The translations under genes were made by a program, and so were the position numbers. From Paracoccus sigandri (GTDB lineage: Bacteria > Pseudomonadota > Alphaproteobacteria > Rhodobacterales > Rhodobacteraceae): 61,384 nt of DNA. A model generated the notes under the pieces. That model was not told where the DNA came from, did not search any database, and saw only the letters and a program-made list of their open reading frames with translations. The stretch lies in assembly GCF_003709565.1 (NCBI RefSeq), contig NZ_QNRC01000024.1, positions 1 to 61,384 of the forward strand, read 5' to 3'. Position 1 is the stretch's first letter; each line of letters starts with the position of its first letter. This document shows positions 36,879-45,404 of the stretch, one piece after another.

Positions 36879-38867
36879 TCAGAACCATCCTCCGCGCCGT
36901 CCGAGCCAGTCGGATCGGCGCTTGCCCTGCGGGGCCTGTCCCGGCCGGTTGATCTGTCCGGCGGGATCGGTGTCACCGTAAGGCGCAGCCCCGAGCTGAT
37001 CCTCGAGGTCGCGCCATTTCTCCTCAGACCAGCGGTCCGCGCCCGCGATCCAGGCGGCGGCGCGGGCATAGACCCTGCAATCCAGCGCCTCGTTGCGTTC
37101 ACGGAGTTTCTGCCATTCGAGCTTGGCGAAGCCGCGCTTCGTGCGGACCGTCACCAGCTGCTCGGCCACGACCTGCTTCAGCCACTCGCTTTCCACCCAT
37201 GTCGGCAGGTGGATCGTGCCAGGCGGGAATGTCGCGCCTTGGGCACGTTCTTCCTCAGTCGGCCGTTCCAACCGAAGAAAGCGGTAGGTCTCGGCCTTGA
37301 AGGTCGATACCGCCACGGTCCAGAGCCGCGCCCCGCGACGCAGGCGTTTGCCGCCCTCGGTCGCATCGACAAACGTCGGCCCCGATACCGGGCTCGAGCG
37401 GTTGAACCCCTCGACGCCCTTCACCGGCGACACCTGCGCGAAGCCTTGCGCCCGCGACCAGGAATAGACCGCCGGAGCCTCGTAACCCGTGTCGATAGCC
37501 AGCCGCGCGATGCGCAGATGTGCCCCGCGTTCGTGCGGCCAGCAGCGGTCGAGCAGCGCGGTCAGCTCCGACCACGCGTCATGCCGATCCGGCCCGCCCT
37601 CGATCACGACGTGATCGACGAGCCAGCTTTCCAGCCCGCGCCCCCAAGCCCAGACATCGACCTCGATCCGGTCCTTCTGCACGTCGGCCCCAGCTGTCAG
37701 GAACAGCCCGCCCGCAGGCACCGTGCCCGGTTTCCAGGCCTCGCGCCGGTCGTAGAGACGCTGCCAATCGGGGGCTTCGCCGGTCTCGACCCATGTCTCG
37801 CCCAGCGACGTGTTGACGAAGGTCTTCATCGTCTCGTCCCCGCCGGAGCGAGCCGAGAGAAAGGCCCGCACCATCGCCTCCAGTCTGACCCATGGCGAGT
37901 AGATCTCGTTCAGGTGGAAGCCCGCCACGCCCGCGAAGGGCTGCTCCGCCACCCAATGTCCTTTTGAGACGGCCGCCCAGCGGGTCTCGTCCCGCCACGC
38001 CGCATCGCATTCCGCGCAGTGGTAGCGCGCGGTTTCGGGCCGGTGGTCGCCCTCGGGCCCCTTGCTCCAGCGCACCTGTGTCCAGGTCAGCACCTGTTCC
38101 GCCCCGCAGTCCGGGCATGGCACCCAGAATCGACGCTGGTCGCTTTCCTCGAAGGCCGCCTCGATCCGGCTGGTGCCCTTGTTCGTGGGCGTCGAGACCA
38201 GCACGATCTTTCGGTTCCAGAAGGTCACCGTGCGTTTCCTGGCGAGGTTGACCGGATCACCCTCGGCGCCCGCGCTGAACGGGTAGCGGTCGACCTCGTC
38301 GCACAGCAGCAGGCGGATCGGGCGGCTGGCCAGACCCGAGGGTGCGTTCGCGCCGACGATGGTCAGATGCCCGCCCGGAAACCGCTTGTGCAGGATCTTG
38401 TTGTTGCCGTCGCGCGAGCGCGGATCGGCGATCTTGCCCTGCAGACAGGGCGTGTCGCGGGCCATCGGCGAGAAGCGATCCTTTGACCAGGTTTCCGCGT
38501 CGCGTTCGGTCGGCATCACCACCATGATCGGCGCGGGATCCTGATCGATGTGATAGCCGCAGGCGTTGTTCAACACCTCGGTCTTGCCGACCTGAGCGGA
38601 GGACATGATGACCACCGTTTCAGTCGAGGCGTCCGAGATCGCCTCCATGATCCCGCGCTGGTATTCCGCCCGGCTCGTGCGCCATTGCCCGGGTTCGGCG
38701 CTGGCCTCAGAGCTCAGTCGTCGGTTCTGGTCCGCCCAATCGCTGATCGTCAGTTCCGGCGACGGGCGCAGCACCTTCAGCGCCGTCTCCACCGTCCGCT
38801 TCAGGATCGGCGAGCCCGTCAATGTCAGCGCTGGCTTCGAGTTGGACATCTGGCTGCGCGAGATCAT
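36879..38867 (-). CDS. Terminase large subunit (GpA family)
   Basis: 662 aa. Walker A-like SSAQVGKTE (about residue 90), Walker B LLLCDEVDRY (about 188), and a zinc-type CPDCG/CAEC pair near 260-290; the C-terminal nuclease half has GADVQKDRIEVDVWAW. It packages DNA into proheads. GpA-type terminase differs from the GTA large terminase, so head and tail modules have different origins. Start 38867 has gaggtg 4-6 nt upstream and overlaps the small subunit by about 160 nt out of frame. Confidence 0.92.
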   Translation of the reverse strand: MISRSQMSNSKPALTLTGSPILKRTVETALKVLRPSPELTISDWADQNRRLSSEASAEPGQWRTSRAEYQRGIMEAISDASTETVVIMSSAQVGKTEVLNNACGYHIDQDPAPIMVVMPTERDAETWSKDRFSPMARDTPCLQGKIADPRSRDGNNKILHKRFPGGHLTIVGANAPSGLASRPIRLLLCDEVDRYPFSAGAEGDPVNLARKRTVTFWNRKIVLVSTPTNKGTSRIEAAFEESDQRRFWVPCPDCGAEQVLTWTQVRWSKGPEGDHRPETARYHCAECDAAWRDETRWAAVSKGHWVAEQPFAGVAGFHLNEIYSPWVRLEAMVRAFLSARSGGDETMKTFVNTSLGETWVETGEAPDWQRLYDRREAWKPGTVPAGGLFLTAGADVQKDRIEVDVWAWGRGLESWLVDHVVIEGGPDRHDAWSELTALLDRCWPHERGAHLRIARLAIDTGYEAPAVYSWSRAQGFAQVSPVKGVEGFNRSSPVSGPTFVDATEGGKRLRRGARLWTVAVSTFKAETYRFLRLERPTEEERAQGATFPPGTIHLPTWVESEWLKQVVAEQLVTVRTKRGFAKLEWQKLRERNEALDCRVYARAAAWIAGADRWSEEKWRDLEDQLGAAPYGDTDPAGQINRPGQAPQGKRRSDWLGRRGGWF

Positions 38868-39303
38868 CGAGCACCTCGCGGATGGTCATTCGGATCAGGT
38901 TCCGGGTGTCTCCGACGGTTGATTGTTCAAAAACCTGCGGCGCCAGCCGGTCCGGCAGCGCGAGCAAGCGGGTGCGCAGAAGCGCCAGAACGGCGATCCA
39001 AGCGGCCTCGATCTCTTCGGCCGCGATCAGCGCACCGCGCTTTTCCACGGCCTCCATCTCGGCGAGATCAGCCCGCGCCCGAATGAAGCGCGCCCGCTCC
39101 GCCGCGTAATCCGGCGCACCGGCCTGTGCCTTGGTGGCCTGATCGCGCAGGTAGCGGACATAGCCGCGCACCGAGCCGATCAGGTCGTACTGGCCGCGCT
39201 CAGCCTTCGGGATCACGCCCTCGCGGCTCAGCTGCTGGACCCGGCGCTCCGAGAGATCGAGAAGCCGCGCGATCACGCCGATGGGTTGCGTGGCTGACGA
39301 CAT
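38707..39303 (-). CDS. Terminase small subunit (Nu1-like)
   Basis: 198 aa. The N-terminal winged HTH (IGVIARLLDLSERRVQQLSREGVI) is the Nu1 DNA-binding domain that recognises the packaging site. A central helical region follows, and an acidic Gly/Asp tail probably contacts the large subunit. It is the first gene of the leftward late operon. Confidence 0.85.
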   Translation of the reverse strand: MSSATQPIGVIARLLDLSERRVQQLSREGVIPKAERGQYDLIGSVRGYVRYLRDQATKAQAGAPDYAAERARFIRARADLAEMEAVEKRGALIAAEEIEAAWIAVLALLRTRLLALPDRLAPQVFEQSTVGDTRNLIRMTIREVLDDLAQPDVQLEASADIDGLADPEADGGDGAEGAAPVAGTDDQRLGGPEPTTEL

Positions 39304-39418
39304 GAGATGATCCGCGCGCTCCGATTAAAGCCATGTAATTGCTGCGATTATACTGGATGATGTGCCCCGGCAGAGCGAAGCTGATCCTACAAGAACGATG
39401 CACCCCACGGAGCCTGCC
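39304..39418. promoter_or_regulatory. Divergent promoter region for late genes
   Basis: The 115 nt separate the leftward late operon from three rightward small genes. On the minus strand a perfect TATAAT lies at 39352-39347; its -35 is poor, as expected for an activator-dependent late promoter. No further sites were defined. Confidence 0.35.
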
Positions 39419-39601
39419 ATGACCCTCGCCGAACGCTACAACCTCGAAGCCGCCCGCCTGCTTCCGCACATGGCCGCCGACCTTCAGGTCGATCCCGCCA
39501 TCACCCGCGCGACCGAGATCGACGAGATCGTCTTCCGGCGCGGCGAGTTTCTGGGCGGCATGGCTTGCGCGATCCTCGCGATGATCGAGCAGAAGAACTG
39601 A
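39419..39601 (+). CDS. Small conserved phage protein, function unknown
   Basis: 60 aa, mostly helical (TLAERYNLEAARLLPHM). ATG 39419 has ggag 6 nt upstream; an ATG at 39398 lacks one. First of three rightward genes opposite the late operon. I do not recognise a function. Confidence 0.6.
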   Translation: MTLAERYNLEAARLLPHMAADLQVDPAITRATEIDEIVFRRGEFLGGMACAILAMIEQKN

Positions 39602-39609
39602 GGGAAAAG

Positions 39610-39861
39610 ATGATGACCGACCGCCACCAACTCCGCGCCGAAAAGGCCCGCAGAAACCAAGAAACCGCACTGGCGGCCTTCATCGAAAAGAAGGCCGAGA
39701 TCGACGCGATGCTCGCCCGCCTGCAGGGGATGAGCGATGACCATTTCAACGCCCATCCCGACGAAATCAACTGGGGCCACGTCGGCACCCTCGAACACTA
39801 TTCCTGCCTGCTGAAACGCATCACCGACAGCGCATTCGGCGAAGGCGAATTCGCAGACTGA
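39610..39861 (+). CDS. Small helical phage protein, function unknown
   Basis: 83 aa, highly charged and helical (RHQLRAEKARRNQETALAAF), likely a coiled coil. Follows the previous gene by 8 nt, with agggaaaag just upstream; ATG at 39610 or 39613. No domain recognised. Confidence 0.6.
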   Translation: MMTDRHQLRAEKARRNQETALAAFIEKKAEIDAMLARLQGMSDDHFNAHPDEINWGHVGTLEHYSCLLKRITDSAFGEGEFAD

Positions 39862-39955
39862 CCTCCGGCATCTCCGGACCATTGCCGCGCGCGGGCGCGG
39901 CTTGGGGTCGTAGAAGGGATCGCGACGGCCGCGACCCGATTACGGAGACGACCCC

Positions 39956-40468
39956 ATGGCCCAGCTTTCCGACACCCAAGCCATCATCCTCAGTGCCGCC
40001 GCCCAGCGGCCCGAGCACATCGCCCTGCCGCTGCCCGAAAGCCTGCGGGGCGGCGCCGCCGCCAAGGTAATCGGCGCAATGCTCGCGAAGGGCTTGCTCG
40101 AAGAGGCCGAGGCGGACATGCGCAAGGGCGAACCCATGTGGCGCGAGACCGGCGAGGGCCATGGCGTCACGCTGGTTGCCACCGACGCAGGTCTTGCCGC
40201 CATTGGCATCGAACCGGACACCTCCGCCGCCCCCGAACCCGCACCCAAGATGCGCACGCCGCGCGAGGGCACCAAGCAAGCGACCCTGATCGCCATGCTA
40301 CGCACGCCGGACGGCGCGACCATCGAGGAGATCATGGCCGCGACGGGCTGGCAGTCGCACACGGTGCGCGGCGCGATGGCCGGGGCGCTGAAGAAGAGGC
40401 TCGGGCTCGAGGTGTCCTCAGAGAAGATCGAGGGGCGTGGGAGAGTGTACAGCCTGCCGTCGGCCTAG
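39956..40468 (+). CDS. DUF3489 protein
   Basis: 170 aa. The C-terminal DUF3489 domain (GTKQATLIAMLRTPDGATIEEI then TGWQSHTVRGAMAGALKKRLG) looks like a winged HTH, so a DNA-binding role is likely. It is common in alphaproteobacterial phages and nearby islands. Converges on the DarT-like gene with 46 nt between stops. Confidence 0.8.
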   Translation: MAQLSDTQAIILSAAAQRPEHIALPLPESLRGGAAAKVIGAMLAKGLLEEAEADMRKGEPMWRETGEGHGVTLVATDAGLAAIGIEPDTSAAPEPAPKMRTPREGTKQATLIAMLRTPDGATIEEIMAATGWQSHTVRGAMAGALKKRLGLEVSSEKIEGRGRVYSLPSA

Positions 40469-40514
40469 AAACCAAGAAACGGATTCTTACTGCTGAACCG
40501 CGACTACGTGCGGT

Positions 40515-41327
40515 TCAGCCCCACCAATAGGGCTTTGAGCAGATCCTTGGAACGAAGGGCTGGACAACTACATCACATTGATCACGCCCGGATGCGTCGA
40601 AAGCCTTCCGGACGTGGTCGCCGATTTCAGGCGTCTCGACCCATGCACCCAAGAGATAATCCGGGTGGACAGGGTTCATGACCTGCACTTCGGCGTCTGG
40701 AAAAGTTGGCCAACCCGTTGGCAAGCCATGCGCCTCTCGAAACCCTGTCCCGCGCGGATCCATCATCATTGAGCAATCGTCAAAAAGGCGTTCCAGCGCA
40801 AACCCACCGTACCTCTTGCCGTGCTCGTATTTGGTTGCATTCGTTGATGCGCCATTCCGGTAGAACAGACAGTGGTGAGTCCACAATAAGCTGGGGTCGA
40901 ACGCAAGGATAACCCACGGCGCGTTGCCAGATCGATATCGTTTCGCGTCGAACATCTTTGGATAGAAGCAGGAGATGGACACGGATATTGCGCCATCCTC
41001 ACCATCCAATCTATCTACGTCACTGGCAAATACGTCGTAATCCGCGTCTTGAAGGATTGCTCGGCTGAGGAGCCCATTCCTCAAAATGCCCGGCAGATTT
41101 TCTAGCAGCGTGAAGTGCAAGACATGCTCGATATTTCGGGCCTGCACTACTGCGGCAATGTGATCCGCAATCTTTTCACCATAGGTCTTTTTTCGTGCCA
41201 TTGCTCGCCCTACCGCCCCTGCAGTAGTTGCATACGAAATGCGGTGCCGGGCGGGAAGCCGCTTTGCTTTCTGGCGGTTCATATACTCCGAAGTTGATGC
41301 AACTGCCGCTACTTCATCTCGGTTCAT
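40515..41327 (-). CDS. darT-like: DarT-like DNA ADP-ribosyltransferase (DUF4433), no DarG partner
   Basis: Up to 270 aa. The DUF4433/DarT signature HVLHFTLLENLPGILRNGLL carries the NAD-binding His, and DAEVQVMNPV near the C-terminus corresponds to the catalytic Glu strand (AEVLV in known DarT). DarT enzymes add ADP-ribose to thymidine in single-stranded DNA and normally need DarG, a macrodomain antitoxin. No macrodomain gene is present nearby. The gene is more AT-rich than its neighbours, suggesting import. Start 41327 overlaps the upstream stop by 4 nt; ATG 41201, which drops a basic 42-aa leader, is also plausible. Confidence 0.75.
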   Translation of the reverse strand: MNRDEVAAVASTSEYMNRQKAKRLPARHRISYATTAGAVGRAMARKKTYGEKIADHIAAVVQARNIEHVLHFTLLENLPGILRNGLLSRAILQDADYDVFASDVDRLDGEDGAISVSISCFYPKMFDAKRYRSGNAPWVILAFDPSLLWTHHCLFYRNGASTNATKYEHGKRYGGFALERLFDDCSMMMDPRGTGFREAHGLPTGWPTFPDAEVQVMNPVHPDYLLGAWVETPEIGDHVRKAFDASGRDQCDVVVQPFVPRICSKPYWWG

Positions 41328-41551
41328 TCAGGTATGGTCCGCATCCGGATTGCCTCGAACAGGCGCCGCAAGGCGAAGGAACGAGCTATCGACACGATGG
41401 TGAAGACCGCGCCCATCTTCAGGTTCTGCGCCAGCGTCGTGTGCAGGCCGAAGATCGGGAAGATCAGAATCTGCGTCACGACCGCAACGCCGTAGCCCAC
41501 GATCACGTTGGCGACGGACTCCACCAGCGACATGAGGCGCGACTGTTTCAT
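41324..41551 (-). CDS. DUF7220-like small membrane protein
   Basis: 75 aa with two membrane spans (IVGYGVAVVTQILIFPIFG and AVFTIVSIARSFALRR). The family occurs in phages, with unknown role. Its start overlaps by 4 nt the stop of the alternative reading frame within the m5C methylase, and its stop overlaps the DarT-like start. Confidence 0.7.
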   Translation of the reverse strand: MKQSRLMSLVESVANVIVGYGVAVVTQILIFPIFGLHTTLAQNLKMGAVFTIVSIARSFALRRLFEAIRMRTIPE

Positions 41552-42849
41552 GCCTCCACCTTATTCATCGGCCAGCAGTTCTGCCGCCAGAGTTCGCAGC
41601 GCATGCGCCGCAACCAAGGGGACCACGCCGTTGCCACAGAGGCGAAGCCGGTCCACCCGGTGGGCCAGCCCATCAGCGCCTCGACGAACAGCGGGTTCAA
41701 GGTCCGGCGCACATCGGAGGCATTCGGCCCAGCCGTCGGCGTCACCAGGACCTGGCGGCCAAGCAGGCCGTTCACGGGCGTATTCGCCAGCGTCGTCGCA
41801 CCATCCTTGTGATCCCGTGCCGTTGGCGTCATCCACATCTGACTGGCATGGGTCAGATCGGCCGTCTTGCGGTTGCCCGCGCTCGGCTTGTTGCCGTCCG
41901 TTGCCATCGGCGTCGGCCAATCCCGCGCCATCCGGTCCAGACCTTTCTCGTCGCGCCGCTCGCCACCCCGGCTGCGGAAGCTGTCGATCTGCGGCGTCGG
42001 CCAGAGCGCGGCCCTCGTCGCCAGGTTCATGCCGTGCTGACCCGCTGCCTGCGACGGCGTCGGCTTCGTCTGCCGGTTCTCGTTGGCGCTGGCCCTCGGC
42101 GTCGGCCAGAGCCGCAGCAATTCCGTCCGGTTCCCGCCACTCGAACGGATGCCAGAGCATGCGCGCGGGGTCGGCCAGCTCGTCTCCCTCGCGGATGGCG
42201 AGGATGAACAGGCGCTCGCGTTTGTGGGGCGCGCCAACTTCCGCCGCCGTGAAGAGGCCTGCCGCAAGGCGGTAGCCCATGCTGACCAGTCCTGCAGCGA
42301 CTTCGGGGAAGCCGAGGCGGAGATGAGGGGCGACATTCTCGAGGAAGACGAAGGGCGGCTCGATTTCGCCGATGATGCGGGCGACATGCGGCCAGAGGTG
42401 GCGCGGGTCGTCGGCACCCCGGCGCTTACCCGCAACGGAAAACGGCTGGCACGGATAGCCCGCAGTGACGATGTCCACCGCGCCGCGCCACGGGCGGCCG
42501 TCGAAGGTTCCAACGTCGTCCCAGACAACAGCCTGATCCAGGGACGCGTCTTCCATCCGCGCCACGAGAGTGGCTGCGGCGAAGGTTTCCCGTTCGACAT
42601 GGCCCACAGTTCGATATCCGGGCAAGGCGATGGTGAGTCCGAGGTCGATGCCACCGGCGCCGGAGCAGAGCGACAGGCCGAAGAGGCATGCGTCGCCTGT
42701 TCCGTCAGGCAGGCCTGCGGAAGGTAAAGCCAGGTCATCCATCCCTCAGCGGTCTTTGGTCTTGAGGTCGTCGTAGGGCGTTCCATCCTCGTCGAGGACG
42801 GCCTGCTTCCCGGTGAATTTCTGCCAGCGCTGGACTGCCACATCGACAT
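41548..42849 (-). other. Long overlapping open frame inside the m5C methylase (WPTP repeats)
   Basis: A second frame stays open through the whole methylase gene. Its 3' half (about 41550-42200) has repeated WPTP/MTPT units (WPTPRA, WPTPQI, WPTPMA, MTPTAR), and the ending LNPLFVEALMGWPTGWTG resembles proteins found in other phages. Its stop overlaps the DUF7220 start by 4 nt (ATGA). The 5' half looks like a Ser/Arg-rich shadow, so if a real product exists it probably starts internally. Confidence 0.35.
41561..42742 (-). CDS. DNA (cytosine-5) methyltransferase
   Basis: 393 aa. Motif I LCSGAGGIDLGL (about residue 25), motif IV with catalytic Cys GYPCQPFS (about 94), ENV of motif VI, KRERLFIL of motif VIII, and a terminal motif X with GNGVVPLVAAHALRTL. 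The target-recognition region between VIII and X is odd: low complexity, with repeated LADAD/LADAE units. These correspond base for base to WPTP repeats in the overlapping frame. Such enzymes protect phage DNA from host restriction. Starts 3 nt after the ParB-methylase stop. Confidence 0.88.
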   Translation of the reverse strand: MDDLALPSAGLPDGTGDACLFGLSLCSGAGGIDLGLTIALPGYRTVGHVERETFAAATLVARMEDASLDQAVVWDDVGTFDGRPWRGAVDIVTAGYPCQPFSVAGKRRGADDPRHLWPHVARIIGEIEPPFVFLENVAPHLRLGFPEVAAGLVSMGYRLAAGLFTAAEVGAPHKRERLFILAIREGDELADPARMLWHPFEWREPDGIAAALADAEGQRQREPADEADAVAGSGSARHEPGDEGRALADAADRQLPQPGWRAARRERSGPDGAGLADADGNGRQQAERGQPQDGRSDPCQSDVDDANGTGSQGWCDDAGEYARERPAWPPGPGDADGWAECLRCAPDLEPAVRRGADGLAHRVDRLRLCGNGVVPLVAAHALRTLAAELLADE

Positions 42850-43972
42850 AGGCCGGGTTCAGCTCGATGCCGTGGCAGACGCGGCCCGTGGTCTCTGCCG
42901 CGATCAGCGTGGTGCCCGATCCCATGAAGGGCTCGTAGATCGCCTGACCCGGGCTCGAATTGTTGAGGATCGGCCGGCGCATGCACTCCACCGGCTTCTG
43001 TGTGCCGTGGACGGTCTTTTCGTCTTGGTCCTTGCCCGAGATGTGCCAGAGCGTCGTCTGCTTGCGGTCGCCCGCCCAATGGCCCTTGCCGGACTTGCGC
43101 ACGGCATACCAGGCGGGCTCGTGTTGCCAGTGATAATCGCCCCGGCTCAGGACCAGCCGCTCCTTGGCCCAGATGATCTGGGACCGGATGGTGAATCCCG
43201 CGACCTCGAGGCTTTCCGCCACGGTCGCCGCGTGCAGCGCGCCGTGCCAGACATAGGCGACATCGCCCGGGAACAGCGCCCAGGCCTCGCGCCAGTCGGC
43301 GCGGTCGTCGTTCAGCACCTTGCCAGTGCGCTTGGTCTTGGCCGCCCCCGCCTGGTTGCGCCAGCCCGGGTCGTATTCCACGCCGTAGGGCGGATCGGTG
43401 ACCATCAGCAGCGGCTTCACCGGGCCGAGCAGCCGCTCGACATCGGTGGCGACCGTGCTGTCGCCACAGAGAAGCCGGTGGTGCCCGAGCAGCCACAGAT
43501 CGCCGGGGCGGCTGACGGGATCTTCCGGCGTTTCCGGGATCTCGTCTTCGCCCTCCTGCGGACCGGTGCCCGCATCGAGGCTCGACATCAGCGCGTTCAC
43601 CTCGTCCTCGGTGAAGCCGGTCAGGCCGAGATCGAAATCCGCCTCCAGCAGGTCTGCCAGTTCGAGGTTCAAGAGGTCCTTGTCCCATTCGGCATTCTCG
43701 CCGGAACGGTTGTCCATGATCCGGAAGGCGCGCGCCTGGGACGCGGTCAGCCCCTTGGCGACATGCACCGGCGCGGTCTTGAAGCCGAGCTTGCGCGCCG
43801 CCTCCAGCCGGGTGTGCCCGGCCAGCACGACCATCGCCTCGTCCACGACGATGGGCTGTCGCCAGCCGAACTCCTGGATCGAGGCCGCGACCGTGGCGAT
43901 GGCCTGCTCGTTGCGCCGGGGATTGCGCGCATAGGGAATGATCCGCTCGAGCGGCAGGTCGACGACGTCCAT
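42746..43972 (-). CDS. ParB-domain DNA adenine/cytosine-N4 methyltransferase
   Basis: 408 aa. Residues 1-100 form a ParB-like nuclease/CTPase fold (RNPRRNEQAIATVAASIQEFG, LAGHTRLEAARKLG). The C-terminal half is a beta-class methylase: DPPYGVEYDP first, then EPFMGSGTTLIAAE. Motif order DPPY before FxGxG resembles CcrM-type enzymes. Phages use these for anti-restriction or to time packaging. Preceded by a 370-nt gap holding a strong hairpin. Confidence 0.88.
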   Translation of the reverse strand: MDVVDLPLERIIPYARNPRRNEQAIATVAASIQEFGWRQPIVVDEAMVVLAGHTRLEAARKLGFKTAPVHVAKGLTASQARAFRIMDNRSGENAEWDKDLLNLELADLLEADFDLGLTGFTEDEVNALMSSLDAGTGPQEGEDEIPETPEDPVSRPGDLWLLGHHRLLCGDSTVATDVERLLGPVKPLLMVTDPPYGVEYDPGWRNQAGAAKTKRTGKVLNDDRADWREAWALFPGDVAYVWHGALHAATVAESLEVAGFTIRSQIIWAKERLVLSRGDYHWQHEPAWYAVRKSGKGHWAGDRKQTTLWHISGKDQDEKTVHGTQKPVECMRRPILNNSSPGQAIYEPFMGSGTTLIAAETTGRVCHGIELNPAYVDVAVQRWQKFTGKQAVLDEDGTPYDDLKTKDR

Positions 43973-44011
43973 GGGAATGTCCTTAGGGTGCCGGGCGGCG
44001 AAATGGGGGCG

Positions 44012-44047
44012 TGAACCGAAATGACCCCGCGGGGCGGTTTCGGTTCA
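44012..44047. repeat. Compound palindrome upstream of the methylase pair
   Basis: Outer perfect arms tgaaccgaaa (44012-44021) and tttcggttca (44038-44047) enclose an inner palindrome ccccgcgggg (44025-44034). The whole 36 bp can fold as one hairpin. The 370-nt gap 43973-44342 contains no convincing gene. The element sits 40 nt before the ParB-methylase start, so an operator or RNA structure controlling the methylases is possible. Confidence 0.5.
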
Positions 44048-44342
44048 GGCATGGGGTCTCGGGCCGTCAGGCCCTTCGCTTGCTGCCGCGTGGGCCCAAG
44101 CGAAACGAAACGGGTGTTTTTCGGGGTGTCACTGGGAAACCCTCGCGCTTCGCCCGCCCGTATAGGATGGACGCCGGGAAGGACCCGCCGATTTCAGGGA
44201 AATGCGCTCCGCTGCGGCCCTGCCGTCGCCGGTCCGCGCGAACGGAAACGGGGAGAGCCATCTTCCGACGCACTCTCCCCATCATATCCTTCAGATAGCA
44301 CGGATCTGTTGCAGCTGTCGAAGACCAAAATGTTGCAACACT

Positions 44343-44729
44343 TCATGCAGCCGCAGCATTCAGACGCGCGGCGATCTTGGTGAGCGCGAGCTTGTGCTGA
44401 CGCCAGGCGGTGCTGCGGTCGACGCCCAGATCATGGGTGATCTGCTTCCACGGCCGTCGGGCAGCACGCCACCAGATCAGGCGGCGTTCACTCTCGCCGA
44501 GCCAGAGCACCCAGTCGAAGGTCTGCTCGAGCCGTGAGATCGCGGCGGCCGAGGGCCAGACCCGCATCGGTTCGGGCTCCATGGCGAGGATCTCGCGCTC
44601 GGTGCGGATGACCTGCGGCCAGGCGTTGAAATAGCCCTGCACCTTCACGGGCGGCAGCTTACGCAGGGTGCGGAATGCCTCCTCGAAATGATCGGCGACG
44701 TCTTCGGCGGTCCAGATGTGCTCAGCCAT
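44343..44729 (-). CDS. DUF6362-like HTH protein
   Basis: 128 aa. The C-terminal segment (RPWKQITHDLGVDRSTAWRQHKLAL) is an HTH similar to sigma region 4; the N-terminal part fits DUF6362. Last gene of the early leftward operon. It may regulate the switch to late transcription, given position and HTH. Start 44729 chosen over 44759, which overlaps more of the preceding gene. Confidence 0.7.
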   Translation of the reverse strand: MAEHIWTAEDVADHFEEAFRTLRKLPPVKVQGYFNAWPQVIRTEREILAMEPEPMRVWPSAAAISRLEQTFDWVLWLGESERRLIWWRAARRPWKQITHDLGVDRSTAWRQHKLALTKIAARLNAAAA

Positions 44730-44919
44730 GGCGCAGATCCTCGGCCGGGCGCGGACCATAGAGACGCGTGCCCAGCTGCTCGACGAGTTCGCGCTCGGGC
44801 CAGGTCAGGCGCTGGTCATCCACGCTGACGGCGAGCAGGCCCTGTTCGCGCCAGCCGTCGCGCTTCACCTCATCAGGCGACCGGCGCTGGCCGCCATAGC
44901 CCTTGGGATGGAACCTCAT
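44722..44919 (-). CDS. Small phage protein, function unknown
   Basis: 65 aa, basic and Arg-rich (FHPKGYGGQRRSPDEVKRDGW). Overlaps neighbours by 8 and 4 nt, which supports a real coupled gene. No domain recognised. Confidence 0.6.
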   Translation of the reverse strand: MRFHPKGYGGQRRSPDEVKRDGWREQGLLAVSVDDQRLTWPERELVEQLGTRLYGPRPAEDLRHG

Positions 44920-45404
44920 GCCGCACCTCCACGGGCGTCGATGGCCCAGAGCAGGATGGCGATGGCATCGGCCTCGTTGTCGTCTTCTGGGCTGAAGCCC
45001 TTCGCGCGGGCAGCATCGATCATGGCCTGCTTGGGCGCGTTGCCCTTGCCGGTGGCGTGGCGCTTGATCGTGCCCACCGGCACGCCCTCGTAGGGGATGC
45101 CCCGCAGCTCGCCCCAGCTGGTGAGCGAGGCCATCAGCCCGCCATAGACATGGGCCGCGTCGGTTCCGGCGTGGCGACGGACCTCCTCGAACCAGATCGC
45201 GGCGATAGGCCCCGACAGGCGATCCAGCTCGGTCAGCCAGTTGGTGAAGCGCAGATAGCGCATGCCACCGCCGTCATAGCGCCCGGGTCGGAAACTGGCG
45301 GTGCCGCTGGTGATGAGCCCCTCGTGGCTGCGCAGCGCCCAGCCGGTGGTGGTGCCGAGATCGAGCGCCAGGATGCAGCGCGGGTGTTCTTTGGATTGGG
45401 TCAT
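44916..45404 (-). CDS. RuvC-like Holliday junction resolvase
   Basis: 162 aa with an RNase H fold: ALDLGTTTGWA (first Asp), WFEEV (Glu), and DDNEADAIAIL (final Asp pair). Such phage RuvC-like enzymes debranch DNA before packaging. First gene after the possible replication origin region, with an ATGA overlap to the next gene. Confidence 0.8.
   Translation of the reverse strand: MTQSKEHPRCILALDLGTTTGWALRSHEGLITSGTASFRPGRYDGGGMRYLRFTNWLTELDRLSGPIAAIWFEEVRRHAGTDAAHVYGGLMASLTSWGELRGIPYEGVPVGTIKRHATGKGNAPKQAMIDAARAKGFSPEDDNEADAIAILLWAIDARGGAA

Noticed and set aside
40515..42742. A complete DarTG pair
   Set aside because: No macrodomain gene lies beside the DarT-like gene on either strand.
44011..44298. 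95-aa rightward frame in the gap before the methylases
   Set aside because: Arg-rich, crosses the palindrome, no ribosome site.
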